64,000 nt of DNA from Kaistia hirudinis (GTDB lineage Bacteria > Pseudomonadota > Alphaproteobacteria > Rhizobiales > Kaistiaceae). Every line of letters begins with the position of its first letter. Position 1 is the stretch's first letter. The notes under the pieces were generated by a model, which saw only the letters and a list, made by a program, of their open reading frames with translations, ran no database searches and was not told the DNA's origin. Shown one piece after another: positions 37,706 to 47,153 of the stretch. Made by a program: the position numbers and the translations under genes. The stretch spans positions 186,001 through 250,000 of the forward strand of contig NZ_JACIDS010000001.1 in the NCBI RefSeq assembly GCF_014196455.1, given 5' to 3'.

Positions 37706-39214
37706 ATGGATCAGGCGACGCCCTTGATCGAGGCGCGGGCTGTATCGAAGGCCTTCTTCGGCAATCCCGTGCTCAAGGGCGTCGGCATCGCGCTCCGCCC
37801 CGGCCGCGTCCATGCGCTGCTCGGCGAGAACGGCGCCGGCAAGTCGACGCTGATCAACTTGCTGTCCGGCGCGCTGCAGCCGGACGATGGCGAGATCCTG
37901 ATCGACGGCAAGCCCGTCGCCCGCCTCACGCCGGCCAGCGCGCGCGCTGCCGGCATTGCCGTGGTGCAGCAGGAACTGAGCCTCGCCGCGGAGCTGTCGA
38001 TCGCCGAGAATATCGGCCTCGGCGCGGCCCCGCGGCGCTTCGGCATGATCGATTATGGCGCGCTCAGCCGTCGCGCCGCCGAGATCTGCGGCCTCGTCGG
38101 CATTACCGAGCCGCTCGATCTGCCGGTTGGTGAATTGTCGCTCGGCCGCCGGCAGATGGTCGAGATCGCGAAGGCGCTCTTTCGCCAGCCGCGCATCCTC
38201 ATTCTCGACGAGCCGACCTCGTCGCTTTCGGCGCATGAGGTGGCGATCCTCTCGGGCCTCGTGCGCACGCTAGCGGCGCGGGGCATTGCCATTCTCTATA
38301 TCTCGCACCGGCTGAACGAGGTTCAGTCGCTCTGCTCGCATGTCACGGTGCTGAAGGACGGCGTGGTCACCGCCGACCAGTCGCTCGCCGAAGTGGACGC
38401 CGAGGGGCTCGTGCGGCTGATGGTCGGCCGCGACCCCGGCGAAGTCTTCCCGCCGCGCGGCACGCCCTCGGGCGGCGAGGAACTGATCGACATCGAGGGC
38501 TTTTCGGCCGGCATGGTGCATGACGTTTCGCTGCGCGCCCGCGCCGGCGAGATCGTCGGCATTGGCGGGCTGGTGGGGCAGGGGCAGGAAGACTTCATGC
38601 TCGGCCTCTATGGCGCGATCGATGCGAGCGCGCGCCGCGCCATGATCGGCGGCCGGCCCGGCCCCTTCGCCCATGTGCGCGCGGCCAATGCCGCGGGCCT
38701 TGCCTATGTGCCGGCCGACCGCAAGAAGGAAGGCCTCGTCCTGCCGCATTCGATCGCGTCGAACCTGCTGCTGCCCTCGCTCGGCACGCTGATGAAGCAT
38801 GGCATGCGCGACCGCGCCGCCGAGGCCGGGCTCGTCGCGCGCCTCGCCGAGCGGCTGACGATCAAGGGCGACACGTCGCGCGCCGTCCAGGCGCTGTCGG
38901 GCGGCAACCAGCAGAAGGTGGCGCTCGCCAAATGGCTGCCGCTCGTGCCGCGCGTGCTGCTGCTCAACGATCCGACGCGCGGCGTCGATGTCGGCACCAA
39001 GCGGGAAATCTATCACATGCTCCGCAGCTTCGCGGATGAGGGCAAGCTGATCCTCCTGATCTCCTCCGACACGCCGGAACTGGTGCATCTGTGCGACCGT
39101 GTCGTCGTCTTCCGCGAGGGCGCCGTCGCGGCGGAGCTGCCGCGTGAGGCGATCTCGGAGGAGGCGATCGTCGGCGCGGCGATGGGGCTCGGGGCGAAGG
39201 ACCGCGCGGCATGA
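37706..39214 (+). CDS. Ribose-type ABC importer ATP-binding protein (two ATPase domains)
   Basis: 502 residues of the RbsA type with two tandem ATPase domains. Domain 1 has Walker A GENGAGKST, signature LSLGRRQMVEIAK and Walker B ILILDEPTSSL. Domain 2 has LSGGNQQKVALAKWL but its Walker B reads VLLLNDPTRGVD, with Asp where the catalytic Glu would be; one degenerate site is common in RbsA proteins. The stop overlaps the first permease start (ATGA). Confidence 0.93.
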   Translation: MDQATPLIEARAVSKAFFGNPVLKGVGIALRPGRVHALLGENGAGKSTLINLLSGALQPDDGEILIDGKPVARLTPASARAAGIAVVQQELSLAAELSIAENIGLGAAPRRFGMIDYGALSRRAAEICGLVGITEPLDLPVGELSLGRRQMVEIAKALFRQPRILILDEPTSSLSAHEVAILSGLVRTLAARGIAILYISHRLNEVQSLCSHVTVLKDGVVTADQSLAEVDAEGLVRLMVGRDPGEVFPPRGTPSGGEELIDIEGFSAGMVHDVSLRARAGEIVGIGGLVGQGQEDFMLGLYGAIDASARRAMIGGRPGPFAHVRAANAAGLAYVPADRKKEGLVLPHSIASNLLLPSLGTLMKHGMRDRAAEAGLVARLAERLTIKGDTSRAVQALSGGNQQKVALAKWLPLVPRVLLLNDPTRGVDVGTKREIYHMLRSFADEGKLILLISSDTPELVHLCDRVVVFREGAVAAELPREAISEEAIVGAAMGLGAKDRAA

Positions 39215-40173
39215 GCATGGCAGAGGGCATGGGTTCGCTCTATTTCGCGATCCAGAGGCGGCGCAATCGCGGCCTCGTCGGACTTTATCTCGTGGTCGGC
39301 GCGTTTCTCGTCGTCTACGCCTTCATGTTCCCCGGCCTGTTGACGATCGGCGGCTTCTCGAAATTCTCGCAGAACTGGTTCCCGCTCGCCCTCGTCACCA
39401 TGGCGCAGGCGCTGCTGATGCTGAATGGCGGCATCTCGCTGGCGATCGGCCCGCTGGTGAGCCTCGGGGCGGTGGTCGCCGCGCTCACGATGGAGGGGCC
39501 GGCCGGCGTGCTCGGCGGCCTCGTGGCCGTCGTCATCGTCGGGCTCGGGATCGGCGCGATCACGGGCGCGATCGTCGCCTATATGCGCCTGCCCGCGATC
39601 ATCGTGACGCTCGCCGGCTCGTTCATCATCACCGGCATCGCGCTCATCCTGCTGCCGCGCCCCGGCGGCTTCGTGCCGGACTGGCTGTCGCAGCTTCTCG
39701 CAGGCCACACGCCCGTCGCCTTCGGCATTCTGATCCTCGTCGTCATCGGCTGGAAGCTCTTCCTGGCGACCCCGCTCGGCACCGGCATCTACGCCGTCGG
39801 CGACAATCCCGTCGGCGCGTTCCGCTCGGGCGTGCCGGTCGAGCGGGTGCGGATCGTCTCCTTCGCACTGTCCGGCCTGCTCGCCGCGCTCGCCGGCCTC
39901 TTCGTCGCGGCGCAGACCGGATCCGGTGATCCCGTCATCGGCAATCCGTTCACGCTCAATTCGATCGCGGGCGCCGTGCTCGGCGGCGTCGGCTTCCTCG
40001 GCGGCAAGGGCGCGATGCGCGGCGCCATCTGCGGCTCGCTGCTGCTCTCCGTCATGATCAACGTCATGTTCTTCATCGGCTTTCCGCCGGTCGCCCAATA
40101 TGTCGCGCAAGGCGTCATCATCGTCGGCGCCGTGGCGATCCCCGAATTCGCGCGCCGCTGGAGGAAGGCATGA
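39211..40173 (+). CDS. Ribose-type ABC importer permease, first subunit
   Basis: 320 residues, eight to ten membrane helices, with the RbsC-family segment LLMLNGGISLAIGPLVSLGAVVAAL in place of the usual DLSVG motif. GGVGFLGGKGAMRGAICG near the C-terminus matches the second family motif. It overlaps both neighbours by four bases, so translation is tightly coupled. Confidence 0.9.
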   Translation: MSMAEGMGSLYFAIQRRRNRGLVGLYLVVGAFLVVYAFMFPGLLTIGGFSKFSQNWFPLALVTMAQALLMLNGGISLAIGPLVSLGAVVAALTMEGPAGVLGGLVAVVIVGLGIGAITGAIVAYMRLPAIIVTLAGSFIITGIALILLPRPGGFVPDWLSQLLAGHTPVAFGILILVVIGWKLFLATPLGTGIYAVGDNPVGAFRSGVPVERVRIVSFALSGLLAALAGLFVAAQTGSGDPVIGNPFTLNSIAGAVLGGVGFLGGKGAMRGAICGSLLLSVMINVMFFIGFPPVAQYVAQGVIIVGAVAIPEFARRWRKA

Positions 40174-41120
40174 AGGGCGCCTCGTTCACCGAGCGGCTGC
40201 TGCGCAATCCGCCGCTGCTCACCTTCCTGCTCGTGGCGCTGGTGTGGATCGTCGCCTCGCTGACGCTGCGCGGCTTCGGCGCCTATGGGCATCTGCGCTA
40301 CATCCTCGAGCTCTCGGCCGTCATCGGCATCGTCGCGGCCGGACAGACGCTGGTGATCCTGCTCGGCGGCATCGATCTTTCCGTCGGCGCGGTGATCACG
40401 GTGACGGCGATCCTGCTGCCGCTGATCTCTCCGGACTGGGACCCGACCGGCCTCGTCGGCATCGCCCTCGCGCTCCTCATCGCCGCGGCCATCGGCTTCA
40501 TGAACGGCGTCGGGCAGGCCTTCCTCAAGGTGCCGGCGATCATCATGACGCTCGCCATGGCGACCTTCCTGCAGGGGCTCTTGATCCTCGTCGCGGGCGG
40601 CAGCGCCGTCTCGGTGACCAACAAGGCGGTGATCCTGCTCGGCTCCGCCCGGCCGGCCGGCGTTCCGGCCGGCATCATCCTGTGGATCGTCGTCTCGTTC
40701 GTCGTCCTGCTCCTGATCCATCGCCTGCCGATCGGCGCGCGGCTGCTCGCGCTCGGCGCCAATCCGCTCGCCGCGCGGCTCTCCGGCGTGGACGTCAACC
40801 GCAACAGCCTGATCGGCTATACGCTCTCCGGCTTCTTCGCGGGCCTTGCCGGCATGCTGCTCCTCGGCATGAACCGCCAGGGCTATGTCGGCATCGGCGA
40901 TCCCTATCTGATGACGTCGATCGCTGCCGTCGTGCTCGGCGGCACGTCGATCCTCGGCGGGCGCGGCACCTATGCCGGCACGATCCCCGGCGCGATCCTG
41001 CTCGTCACCACGACGGCGCTGATCACCGTCGTCAATGCCTCGGCCGGCTGGCGCTCCGTCATGTTCGGCTCGCTCATCCTGGCCCTGCTGCTCGTCTCGG
41101 GGCGCGAGGCGCGGCGCTGA
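40170..41120 (+). CDS. Ribose-type ABC importer permease, second subunit
   Basis: 316 residues, multi-helix. The canonical motif GGIDLSVGAVITV is present near residue 72 and GGTSILGGRGTYAGTIPGA near the C-terminus. With the preceding subunit it should form the heterodimeric channel of the second importer, in contrast to the single fused chain of the first importer. Confidence 0.92.
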   Translation: MKGASFTERLLRNPPLLTFLLVALVWIVASLTLRGFGAYGHLRYILELSAVIGIVAAGQTLVILLGGIDLSVGAVITVTAILLPLISPDWDPTGLVGIALALLIAAAIGFMNGVGQAFLKVPAIIMTLAMATFLQGLLILVAGGSAVSVTNKAVILLGSARPAGVPAGIILWIVVSFVVLLLIHRLPIGARLLALGANPLAARLSGVDVNRNSLIGYTLSGFFAGLAGMLLLGMNRQGYVGIGDPYLMTSIAAVVLGGTSILGGRGTYAGTIPGAILLVTTTALITVVNASAGWRSVMFGSLILALLLVSGREARR

Positions 41121-41214
41121 GGCGCCGCACCGTCGCGTTCCGCATGACGGCGGCGGGCAAAAGGGTGTAGGACGGCCGCGCCGCGATCCGGCGGCTCAAC
41201 AGGATCCTGCGAAA

Positions 41215-42801
41215 ATGACCGATACGCTCGTCCGCGGCGCCCGCATCATCGACGGAACGGGCGCGCCCTGGTTTCGCGGCGACGTGGCGATTTCGGGCGG
41301 TCGCATCGCAGCGATCGGACATGATCTGCCGGCCGGAGACGCGGCAGTCATCGATGCCGCCGACCGCTATCTGGCGCCGGGCTTCATCGACGCGCATTGC
41401 CATGACGACCTCATCTTCCTGCGCGAGGGCGATCGGCGCGAGAAGGCGGCGCAGGGCGTGACCAGCATCGTCGTCGGCAATTGTTCCTTCTCGCTCTATC
41501 CCGCCAATCCGGATTCGCGCGACTTGCTGCGCCAGCATTTCTCCGGCCTCCTTGGCGAGACGCATGACGACGAAATCTTCGCGGACTTCGCCGCCTATCG
41601 TCACCGTCTGCTCGAACAGGGCATCGCGCTCAATCTCGTTTCGCTCGTCGGCCATGCCGGGCTGCGCCTCGCCGTGATGGGCTATGACCGCCGCCCCGCC
41701 GGCGCGGCGGAGATCGAGGCGATGTGCGCGCTGCTCGCCGAGCAGCTGGCCGCGGGCGCCGCCGGGCTGTCGCTCGGGCTGGTCTATCCGCCGAGCGCCT
41801 TTGCCGACGAGGCGGAGATGCTGGCGCTCGGCCGTACGGTCGCGCGCTACGGCAAGGTGCTCGCCGCGCATGTGCGCAGTTATGAGGCCGGCCTCATGGA
41901 CGCGATCGACGAGTTCGGCGCGGTGGTGAAGGGTGCCGGCGTCGCGGGCCTGCTGTCGCATCTCCAATCGGCCGGCCGGCCGAACTGGGGCAATCTCCCG
42001 GCCGCCATCGAACGGCTGGAGGCGATGCGGACCGAGGGCATCGACATCTCCTTCGACATGTATCCCTATCCCGCCGGTTCGACCTGGCTGGCGCAGTTGC
42101 TTCCGGCCGCCGTGTTCGACGGCGGCATTGCCGCGGCCAAGGCGCGGCTGCAGGACGCCGAGACCCGCGCGGTGCTGCAGCGCTGGGTGGAGGAGGGCGG
42201 TCCCGAATATCCCGGCCAGAGCAAGGTCGCGCTGATCGGCTGGGGCAATGTCCGCCTCTCGGCGGTGGGCAGCGCCGAGATGAAGTCGCTCGAGGGCCTC
42301 TCGATGAGCGCGGCGGCCGAGCGGCTCGGCATCGCGCCCTTCGAGCTGATGGCCCGGCTGATCGACGCCGATGACGGCCAGACCGGCATCATCCTGTTCC
42401 AGCTCGACGAGGAGGATCTGCGCATCGCCTGCTGCAACCGGCTGCACATGGTCGGCTCGGACGGCCTGCCACGGCCGGGCACGCGGCCGCATCCGCGCGC
42501 CTTCGGCACCTTTCCGCGCGTCGCCGGGCCGCTCCGGCGCGAGAAGCACTGGTTCTCGATCGAGGACGCCGTGCGGCGCATGACCTCGATCGCGGCGCAG
42601 CGTTTCGGCCTCAACGATCGCGGCCTGGTGCGCCCCGGCATGGCGGCCGACCTCGTCCTGTTCGAGGATGCCATCAACGACACCGCGACCTTCGACGATC
42701 CGGCGCAGCTGCCGACCGGCATCGATCATGTCTTCGTCAATGGCGAGGCCGTCATCGCGGATGGCGTGCAGACCGGGCTGCGGCCGGGCCGCGTGCTGTA
42801 A
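41215..42801 (+). CDS. N-acyl-D-amino-acid deacylase (D-aminoacylase) family amidohydrolase
   Basis: 528 residues. N- and C-terminal beta domains flank a metal-dependent barrel: GARIIDGTGAPWFRGDVAI, then metal site GFIDAHCHDD, VVGNCSFSLYP and ISFDMYPYPAGSTWL. The C-terminal GRVRPGMAADLV-type sequence (GLVRPGMAADLVLFE) is typical. The family hydrolyses N-acyl-D-amino acids or related amides and uses one or two zinc ions. Position in an importer operon suggests it processes the imported substrate. Confidence 0.88.
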   Translation: MTDTLVRGARIIDGTGAPWFRGDVAISGGRIAAIGHDLPAGDAAVIDAADRYLAPGFIDAHCHDDLIFLREGDRREKAAQGVTSIVVGNCSFSLYPANPDSRDLLRQHFSGLLGETHDDEIFADFAAYRHRLLEQGIALNLVSLVGHAGLRLAVMGYDRRPAGAAEIEAMCALLAEQLAAGAAGLSLGLVYPPSAFADEAEMLALGRTVARYGKVLAAHVRSYEAGLMDAIDEFGAVVKGAGVAGLLSHLQSAGRPNWGNLPAAIERLEAMRTEGIDISFDMYPYPAGSTWLAQLLPAAVFDGGIAAAKARLQDAETRAVLQRWVEEGGPEYPGQSKVALIGWGNVRLSAVGSAEMKSLEGLSMSAAAERLGIAPFELMARLIDADDGQTGIILFQLDEEDLRIACCNRLHMVGSDGLPRPGTRPHPRAFGTFPRVAGPLRREKHWFSIEDAVRRMTSIAAQRFGLNDRGLVRPGMAADLVLFEDAINDTATFDDPAQLPTGIDHVFVNGEAVIADGVQTGLRPGRVL

Positions 42802-42871
42802 CGATCGCGGTCGACCGCGGCGGGCCGGCATGGCAAGGTCCGCCGGCATTGCAACTGCCCAGGAGACCATC

Positions 42872-43756
42872 ATGACCGATCTCGGCCTTCGCCCGCTGCT
42901 GCCGCTGCGCTTCCAGCTCGCCGAATGCCCGGTCTATGACGACCGCGCCGGGCGGCTGCTGTTCTGCGACATCCTCGCCGGCGCGATCCATGCGGTCGAG
43001 ATCGCGAGCGGCGCGCATGCCTCCTGGAGCTTCCCCTCGCTCGTCGCCTCCTATGGGCTTTGCGAGTCGGGCCGCTTCGTCGTCGCGCTCAAGGACAGCG
43101 TCGTCCTGTTCGATCCGGTGAGCGGGGAGAGCACCCATCTCGCCGATGTCGAGGCCGACAAGCCGACGACGCGGCTCAATGACGGCAAGGTGGGGCCGGA
43201 TGGCGCCTTCTGGGTCGGCTCGATCAACGAGGCGCCGGACAAGGCGGCGATCGGCGGGCTCTACCGGATCGACGCCGCCGGACGCGTCGAGCAGAAGGTC
43301 GACGGCATCAAGGCCTCGAACGGCCTCGCCTGGACCGCCGACGGGCGGACCATGTTCCACACCGACACGCGCGGCGTCTGGATCGATCGCTGGGATTTCG
43401 ATCCCGCGAGCGGCGCGATCTCCAATCGCACCCGCATCGCGACGCCTGACGACGCGGTCGGCCGTCCGGATGGCGGCGCGACCGATGTTGACGGCTTCTA
43501 CTGGAGCGCCGGTATTTCGGCGGCTAAGCTGAACCGCTGGTCGCGCGACGGCGCGCTGGTCGAGAGCTTCGACGTCCCCGCCGCCGCGCCGACCATGCCG
43601 GCCTTCGGCGGCCCGGACGGCACGACGCTTTTCGTGACCAGCCTCCGCGAAGGGCGCAGCGCCGAGCAGCTCGAGAAATACCCGCTGACGGGCAGCGTCT
43701 TCACCGGCCAGGCGAGCGTCGCCGGCGTCCCGGCGTTTCGGTTCCGGGACCGGTAG
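42872..43756 (+). CDS. SMP-30/gluconolactonase-family protein
   Basis: 294-residue six-bladed propeller. The metal-binding signatures are present: LAECPVYDDRAGRLLFCDI (Glu), TTRLNDGKVGPDGAFWVGS (Asn/Asp) and IKASNGLAWTADGRTMFHTDT. Members hydrolyse sugar lactones. Last gene of the plus-strand arm; CAGGAGACC precedes the ATG. A lactone formed from an imported sugar is a plausible substrate but is inferred. Confidence 0.9.
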   Translation: MTDLGLRPLLPLRFQLAECPVYDDRAGRLLFCDILAGAIHAVEIASGAHASWSFPSLVASYGLCESGRFVVALKDSVVLFDPVSGESTHLADVEADKPTTRLNDGKVGPDGAFWVGSINEAPDKAAIGGLYRIDAAGRVEQKVDGIKASNGLAWTADGRTMFHTDTRGVWIDRWDFDPASGAISNRTRIATPDDAVGRPDGGATDVDGFYWSAGISAAKLNRWSRDGALVESFDVPAAAPTMPAFGGPDGTTLFVTSLREGRSAEQLEKYPLTGSVFTGQASVAGVPAFRFRDR

Positions 43757-43815
43757 AGCGGTTGATGTCTCGTCGGCCCCGGGCGCCGATGATTAGGCCG
43801 CCCAAGCAAAGCGCC

Positions 43816-43916
43816 GTCATCCCGGCGGAAGCCGGGATCCATTCAGCCGTGCTGCTGCTCACTATCTGAACTCCCGATGCTCCGGCCGCATGGATCCCGG
43901 CTTCCGCCGGGATGAC
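43816..43916 (+). repeat. Paired inverted repeat (REP/BIME-like), copy 4
   Basis: GTCATCCCGGCGGAAGCCGGGATCC and its inverse GGATCCCGGCTTCCGCCGGGATGAC enclose about 50 bp. It closes the catabolic cluster. The 743-bp gap from 43757 to 44499 holds this repeat, a minus-strand terminator with a possible small RNA, and a short palindrome. Confidence 0.85.
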
Positions 43917-44030
43917 GTCTGAGTCTGGGGTGTCGGTACGGCATCATGCGCGCATGCGATTGCGCCCGCGGCGTGCGATCCCAAGACCGCCGCCTTAGCG
44001 CTCCACTGCCTTAAATTCAGTCGGGACAAT

Positions 44031-44061
44031 AAAAAAGGGCAAGGCGTTGAGCCTTGCCCTT
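44031..44061 (-). terminator. Orphan minus-strand rho-independent terminator
   Basis: On the minus strand AAGGGCAAGGC pairs with GCCTTGCCCTT (11 bp, five-base loop) and runs into TTTTTTATTG. No protein gene on the minus strand lies upstream of it for many kilobases, so it must end a transcript that starts in the 44.06-44.5 kb gap. Confidence 0.8.
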
Positions 44062-44290
44062 CTCAGTTCGCGTCCTAACCCCTCAAGCCGAGCTTTTCGC
44101 CCGATTGGCTTGTCGAACTCATTATATGAGCCCGGCGGCAGCAGCCTTACGGCGCGCCAGAGGGGGCTTCCTCCCAAGACTCAGACCGCGATGCCTTTGG
44201 CGGAACCGTGCTTGTTTGCCGGTTCCTTCTTATGGGGTCGGACGTTATCCAAAGGCGGAAGACTTGTCATCAATTTGTGCAGGCCCAGCA
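44031..44290 (-). ncRNA. Putative structured small RNA ending at the orphan terminator
   Basis: Between the terminator and about 44290 the minus strand has nested inverted repeats: CCTTTGG...CCAAAGG enclosing GGAACCG...CGGTTCC, and CAAGCC...GGCTTG nearer the 3' end. No convincing coding frame exists. Size (about 200-260 nt) and structure fit an independent small RNA, but no known family (6S, SRP, tmRNA, RNase P) is recognised. The 5' end is a guess; TTGATG...GATAAC near 44240-44270 could be its promoter. Confidence 0.4.
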
Positions 44291-44302
44291 CATTTTTTTT
44301 GC

Positions 44303-44317
44303 GTCAGTGTGACTGAC
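44303..44317. promoter_or_regulatory. 15-bp perfect palindrome upstream of proS / putative ncRNA
   Basis: GTCAGTGTGACTGAC is symmetric (GTCAGT-GTG-ACTGAC) and directly follows a run of eight T. It could be a regulator site for proS or for the putative minus-strand RNA. Confidence 0.3.
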
Positions 44318-44499
44318 CTTAGTGCGCGGTACTGTTCTCTAGACTGCCGGCGGAATGGTCGACGTTGACTTGGGGCTGCTTTTCGCCCGTGCCGAGGGGC
44401 GGTCCGCCCTTGTGTTTTCGATCGTCTATGGCTTGATGGCGGCCCGAATCGACTCGACGCCGGGCCTCGGGCCCGGATCTCTTGCGGAGTTTCCTTCCG

Positions 44500-45819
44500 A
44501 TGCGTCTTTCCCGCTATTTTCTGCCCATCCTGCGCGAGACCCCGAAAGAGGCGGAGATCGTTTCGCACCGGCTGATGCTCCGCGCCGGGCTGATCCGCCA
44601 GCAGAGCGCCGGCATCTATTCCTGGCTGCCGCTCGGCAAGAAGGTGCTCGGCAAGATCGAGCAGATCGTGCGCGAGGAGCAGAACCGGGCAGGGGCGATC
44701 GAGATCCTGATGCCGACGCTGCAATCGGCGGAGCTGTGGCGCGAAAGCGGGCGCTATGACGATTACGGCAAGGAGATGCTGCGCATCGAGGACCGGCAGG
44801 AGCGCGAGATGCTCTACGGCCCGACGAACGAAGAGATGGTCACCGACATCTTCCGTTCCTATGTGCGCTCCTACAAGGAGCTGCCGCTCAACCTCTACCA
44901 TATCCAGTGGAAGTTCCGCGACGAGCTGCGCCCCCGCTTCGGCGTGATGCGTGGCCGCGAATTCCTGATGAAGGACGCCTATTCCTTCGACCTCGACGAG
45001 GCGGCGGCGCGGCGCGCCTATAACCGCATGTTCGTCGCCTACCTCAGGACTTTCGACCGGCTCGGCGTCAAGGCGATCCCGATGCGCGCCGATTCGGGCC
45101 CCATCGGCGGCGACGCGACGCATGAGTTCATCGTGCTGGCCTCGACCGGCGAGAGTGCCGTGTTCCTGGACAAGGCCGCGCTCGAGACCCCGGTGCCCGG
45201 CGCCGATACGGATTTCGACGGCGACCTGACGCCGATCGTCGCCGCCTGGACGGCGAAATATGCCGCGACGGAAGAAATGCACGACGCCGCCGCGTTCGGC
45301 GCGCTGCCGGAGGATCGCCGCCTCGAGGCGCGCGGCATCGAGGTCGGGCAGGTCTTCTATTTCGGCACGAAGTATTCGGCGCCGATGGGCGCCAAGGTGA
45401 CCGGCCCGGACGGGCAGGAGCATGCCGTGCATATGGGCTCCTACGGCATCGGCGTGTCGCGCCTCGTCGCCGCGATCATCGAGGCGAGCCACGACGAAGC
45501 CGGCATCGTCTGGCCGGAAGGCGTCGCGCCGTTCGATGTCGGCCTCGTCAATCTGAAGGTCGGCGACGCCGCCACCGACGCCGCCTGCGCGGGGCTCTAT
45601 GAACGCCTCTCCAATGCCGGAATCGACGTCCTATATGACGATGTCGACCAGCGCGCGGGTGCGAAGTTCGCGACGATGGATCTGATCGGCCTGCCCTGGC
45701 AGCTGATCGTCGGCCCGAAGGGGCTGGCGAATGGCGAGGTGGAGCTGAAACGGCGCGCGACGGGCGAGCGGGAAACGCTTACACTCGACGCGGCGGTGAA
45801 TCGCTTGATCGGCGCCTGA
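44500..45819 (+). CDS. proS: Prolyl-tRNA synthetase, short alphaproteobacterial type
   Basis: 439 residues. Class II motifs are clear: [11 protein letters not shown] with motif 1 ([19 protein letters not shown]), motif 2 ([29 protein letters not shown]) and motif 3 ([14 protein letters not shown]). The editing insertion domain found in E. coli-type ProS is missing, as in the alphaproteobacterial form. Start at 44500 gives [10 protein letters not shown], the conserved N-terminus. It heads the proS-lolC-lolD group. Confidence 0.95.
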   Translation: MRLSRYFLPILRETPKEAEIVSHRLMLRAGLIRQQSAGIYSWLPLGKKVLGKIEQIVREEQNRAGAIEILMPTLQSAELWRESGRYDDYGKEMLRIEDRQEREMLYGPTNEEMVTDIFRSYVRSYKELPLNLYHIQWKFRDELRPRFGVMRGREFLMKDAYSFDLDEAAARRAYNRMFVAYLRTFDRLGVKAIPMRADSGPIGGDATHEFIVLASTGESAVFLDKAALETPVPGADTDFDGDLTPIVAAWTAKYAATEEMHDAAAFGALPEDRRLEARGIEVGQVFYFGTKYSAPMGAKVTGPDGQEHAVHMGSYGIGVSRLVAAIIEASHDEAGIVWPEGVAPFDVGLVNLKVGDAATDAACAGLYERLSNAGIDVLYDDVDQRAGAKFATMDLIGLPWQLIVGPKGLANGEVELKRRATGERETLTLDAAVNRLIGA

Positions 45820-45869
45820 CTGCCGGTCGGCGGCAGAGGCGCGAATAGCGCGCCGCGAAGAGGATGCGC

Positions 45870-47153
45870 ATGGCGACGACAGGTACGGCTGAGCCGACCG
45901 GCACCAAACCCTTCTCGCCCTTCGAATGGATGATCGCCGGGCGCTATCTGCGTGCCCGGCGGCGCGAGACATTCATTTCGATCATCTCGCTGTTCTCCTT
46001 CCTCGGCATCCTGCTCGGCGTCGCGACGCTGATCGTCGTTATGTCGGTGATGAACGGCTTCCGCACTGAGCTGATCGGCAAGATCCTCGGCGTCAACGGC
46101 CACATCATCCTGCAGCCGATCGACACGCCGCTGACCGATTTCGCCGATGTCGCGAGCCGCATCGCCATGGTGAAGGGCGTCAAGGCAGCGATCCCCTTCG
46201 TCGAAGGCCAGGTGCTCGCCTCGGGCTCGAACGCCTCGACCGGCGCGCTGGTGCGCGGCGTCCGGGCGGAGGATTTCCCGAGCCTGCCGGGCGTTTCCAA
46301 CAATATCCGCCAGGGTACGCTCGAGGGCTTCGACAATTCGGGCGGCGTCGCGATCGGCTCGCGCCTCGCGACGCAGCTCGGCCTGACGATCGGTGACAAG
46401 ATCACCCTGGTCTCGCCGCGCGGCGCGGTTACGCCGATGGGCGTCACGCCACGGGTGAAGGCCTATCCGGTCGTCGCGATCTTCGAGATCGGCATGTCGG
46501 AATATGATTCCTCCTTCGTGTTCATGCCGTTCAGCGAGGCGCAGCTCTATTTCAACCTCGACGATCGCGCTTCGGCGATCGAGCTCTATCTCGACAATCC
46601 CGAGGCAACGGGCACGCTCCGGCCGCAGATCGAGGAGGCGGCGGGCCGGCAGGTGCTGCTGACCGACTGGCGCCAGCGCAACATGACCTTCTTCTCCGCG
46701 CTCGAGGTCGAGCGCAACATGATGTTCATGATCCTGACGCTGATCGTCCTGGTCGCGGCGCTCAACATCATCTCCGGCCTCACCATGCTGGTGAAGGACA
46801 AGAGCCACGACATCGCGATCCTCCGCACCATGGGCGCGACGCGCGGCGCGATCCTGCGCATCTTCTTCATCACCGGCGCGGCGATCGGCACGGTCGGCAC
46901 GTTCTGCGGCGTGATCCTCGGCATGATCATCTGCTGGAACGTCGAATCGATCCGCCAGTTCGTCTCCTGGCTGACGCGGACCGAACTCTTCTCGCCGGAG
47001 CTCTATTTCCTCTCGAAGCTGCCGGCCGAGGTCAATCCCGGGGAGCTCGTCTCCATCGTGCTGATGGCGCTGATCCTCTCCTATCTCGCGACGATCTATC
47101 CGGCCTGGCGCGCTGCCCGGCTCGATCCGGTGGAGGCGCTGCGCTACGAATGA
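45870..47153 (+). CDS. lolC: Lipoprotein-releasing ABC permease LolC/LolE family
   Basis: 427 residues from the ATG at 45870, which has AGAGG six bases upstream. MacB-like layout: a first helix after [37 protein letters not shown], a large periplasmic domain, and three C-terminal helices. It extracts outer-membrane-bound lipoproteins from the inner membrane with LolD. Alphaproteobacteria often carry a single LolC/E-type chain, as here. Confidence 0.92.
   Translation: MATTGTAEPTGTKPFSPFEWMIAGRYLRARRRETFISIISLFSFLGILLGVATLIVVMSVMNGFRTELIGKILGVNGHIILQPIDTPLTDFADVASRIAMVKGVKAAIPFVEGQVLASGSNASTGALVRGVRAEDFPSLPGVSNNIRQGTLEGFDNSGGVAIGSRLATQLGLTIGDKITLVSPRGAVTPMGVTPRVKAYPVVAIFEIGMSEYDSSFVFMPFSEAQLYFNLDDRASAIELYLDNPEATGTLRPQIEEAAGRQVLLTDWRQRNMTFFSALEVERNMMFMILTLIVLVAALNIISGLTMLVKDKSHDIAILRTMGATRGAILRIFFITGAAIGTVGTFCGVILGMIICWNVESIRQFVSWLTRTELFSPELYFLSKLPAEVNPGELVSIVLMALILSYLATIYPAWRAARLDPVEALRYE

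Noticed and set aside
43995-44177. 60-residue minus-strand frame before the orphan terminator
   Set aside because: No ribosome site, no recognisable family, and it runs through the terminator stem itself; a structured RNA explains the region better.
44031-44290. 6S RNA, SRP RNA, tmRNA or RNase P RNA as identity of the putative ncRNA
   Set aside because: None of the diagnostic sequences of these RNAs (SRP tetraloop helix, tmRNA tag frame, RNase P conserved regions) could be matched; a GGAGGAAG segment only loosely resembles the SRP apex.
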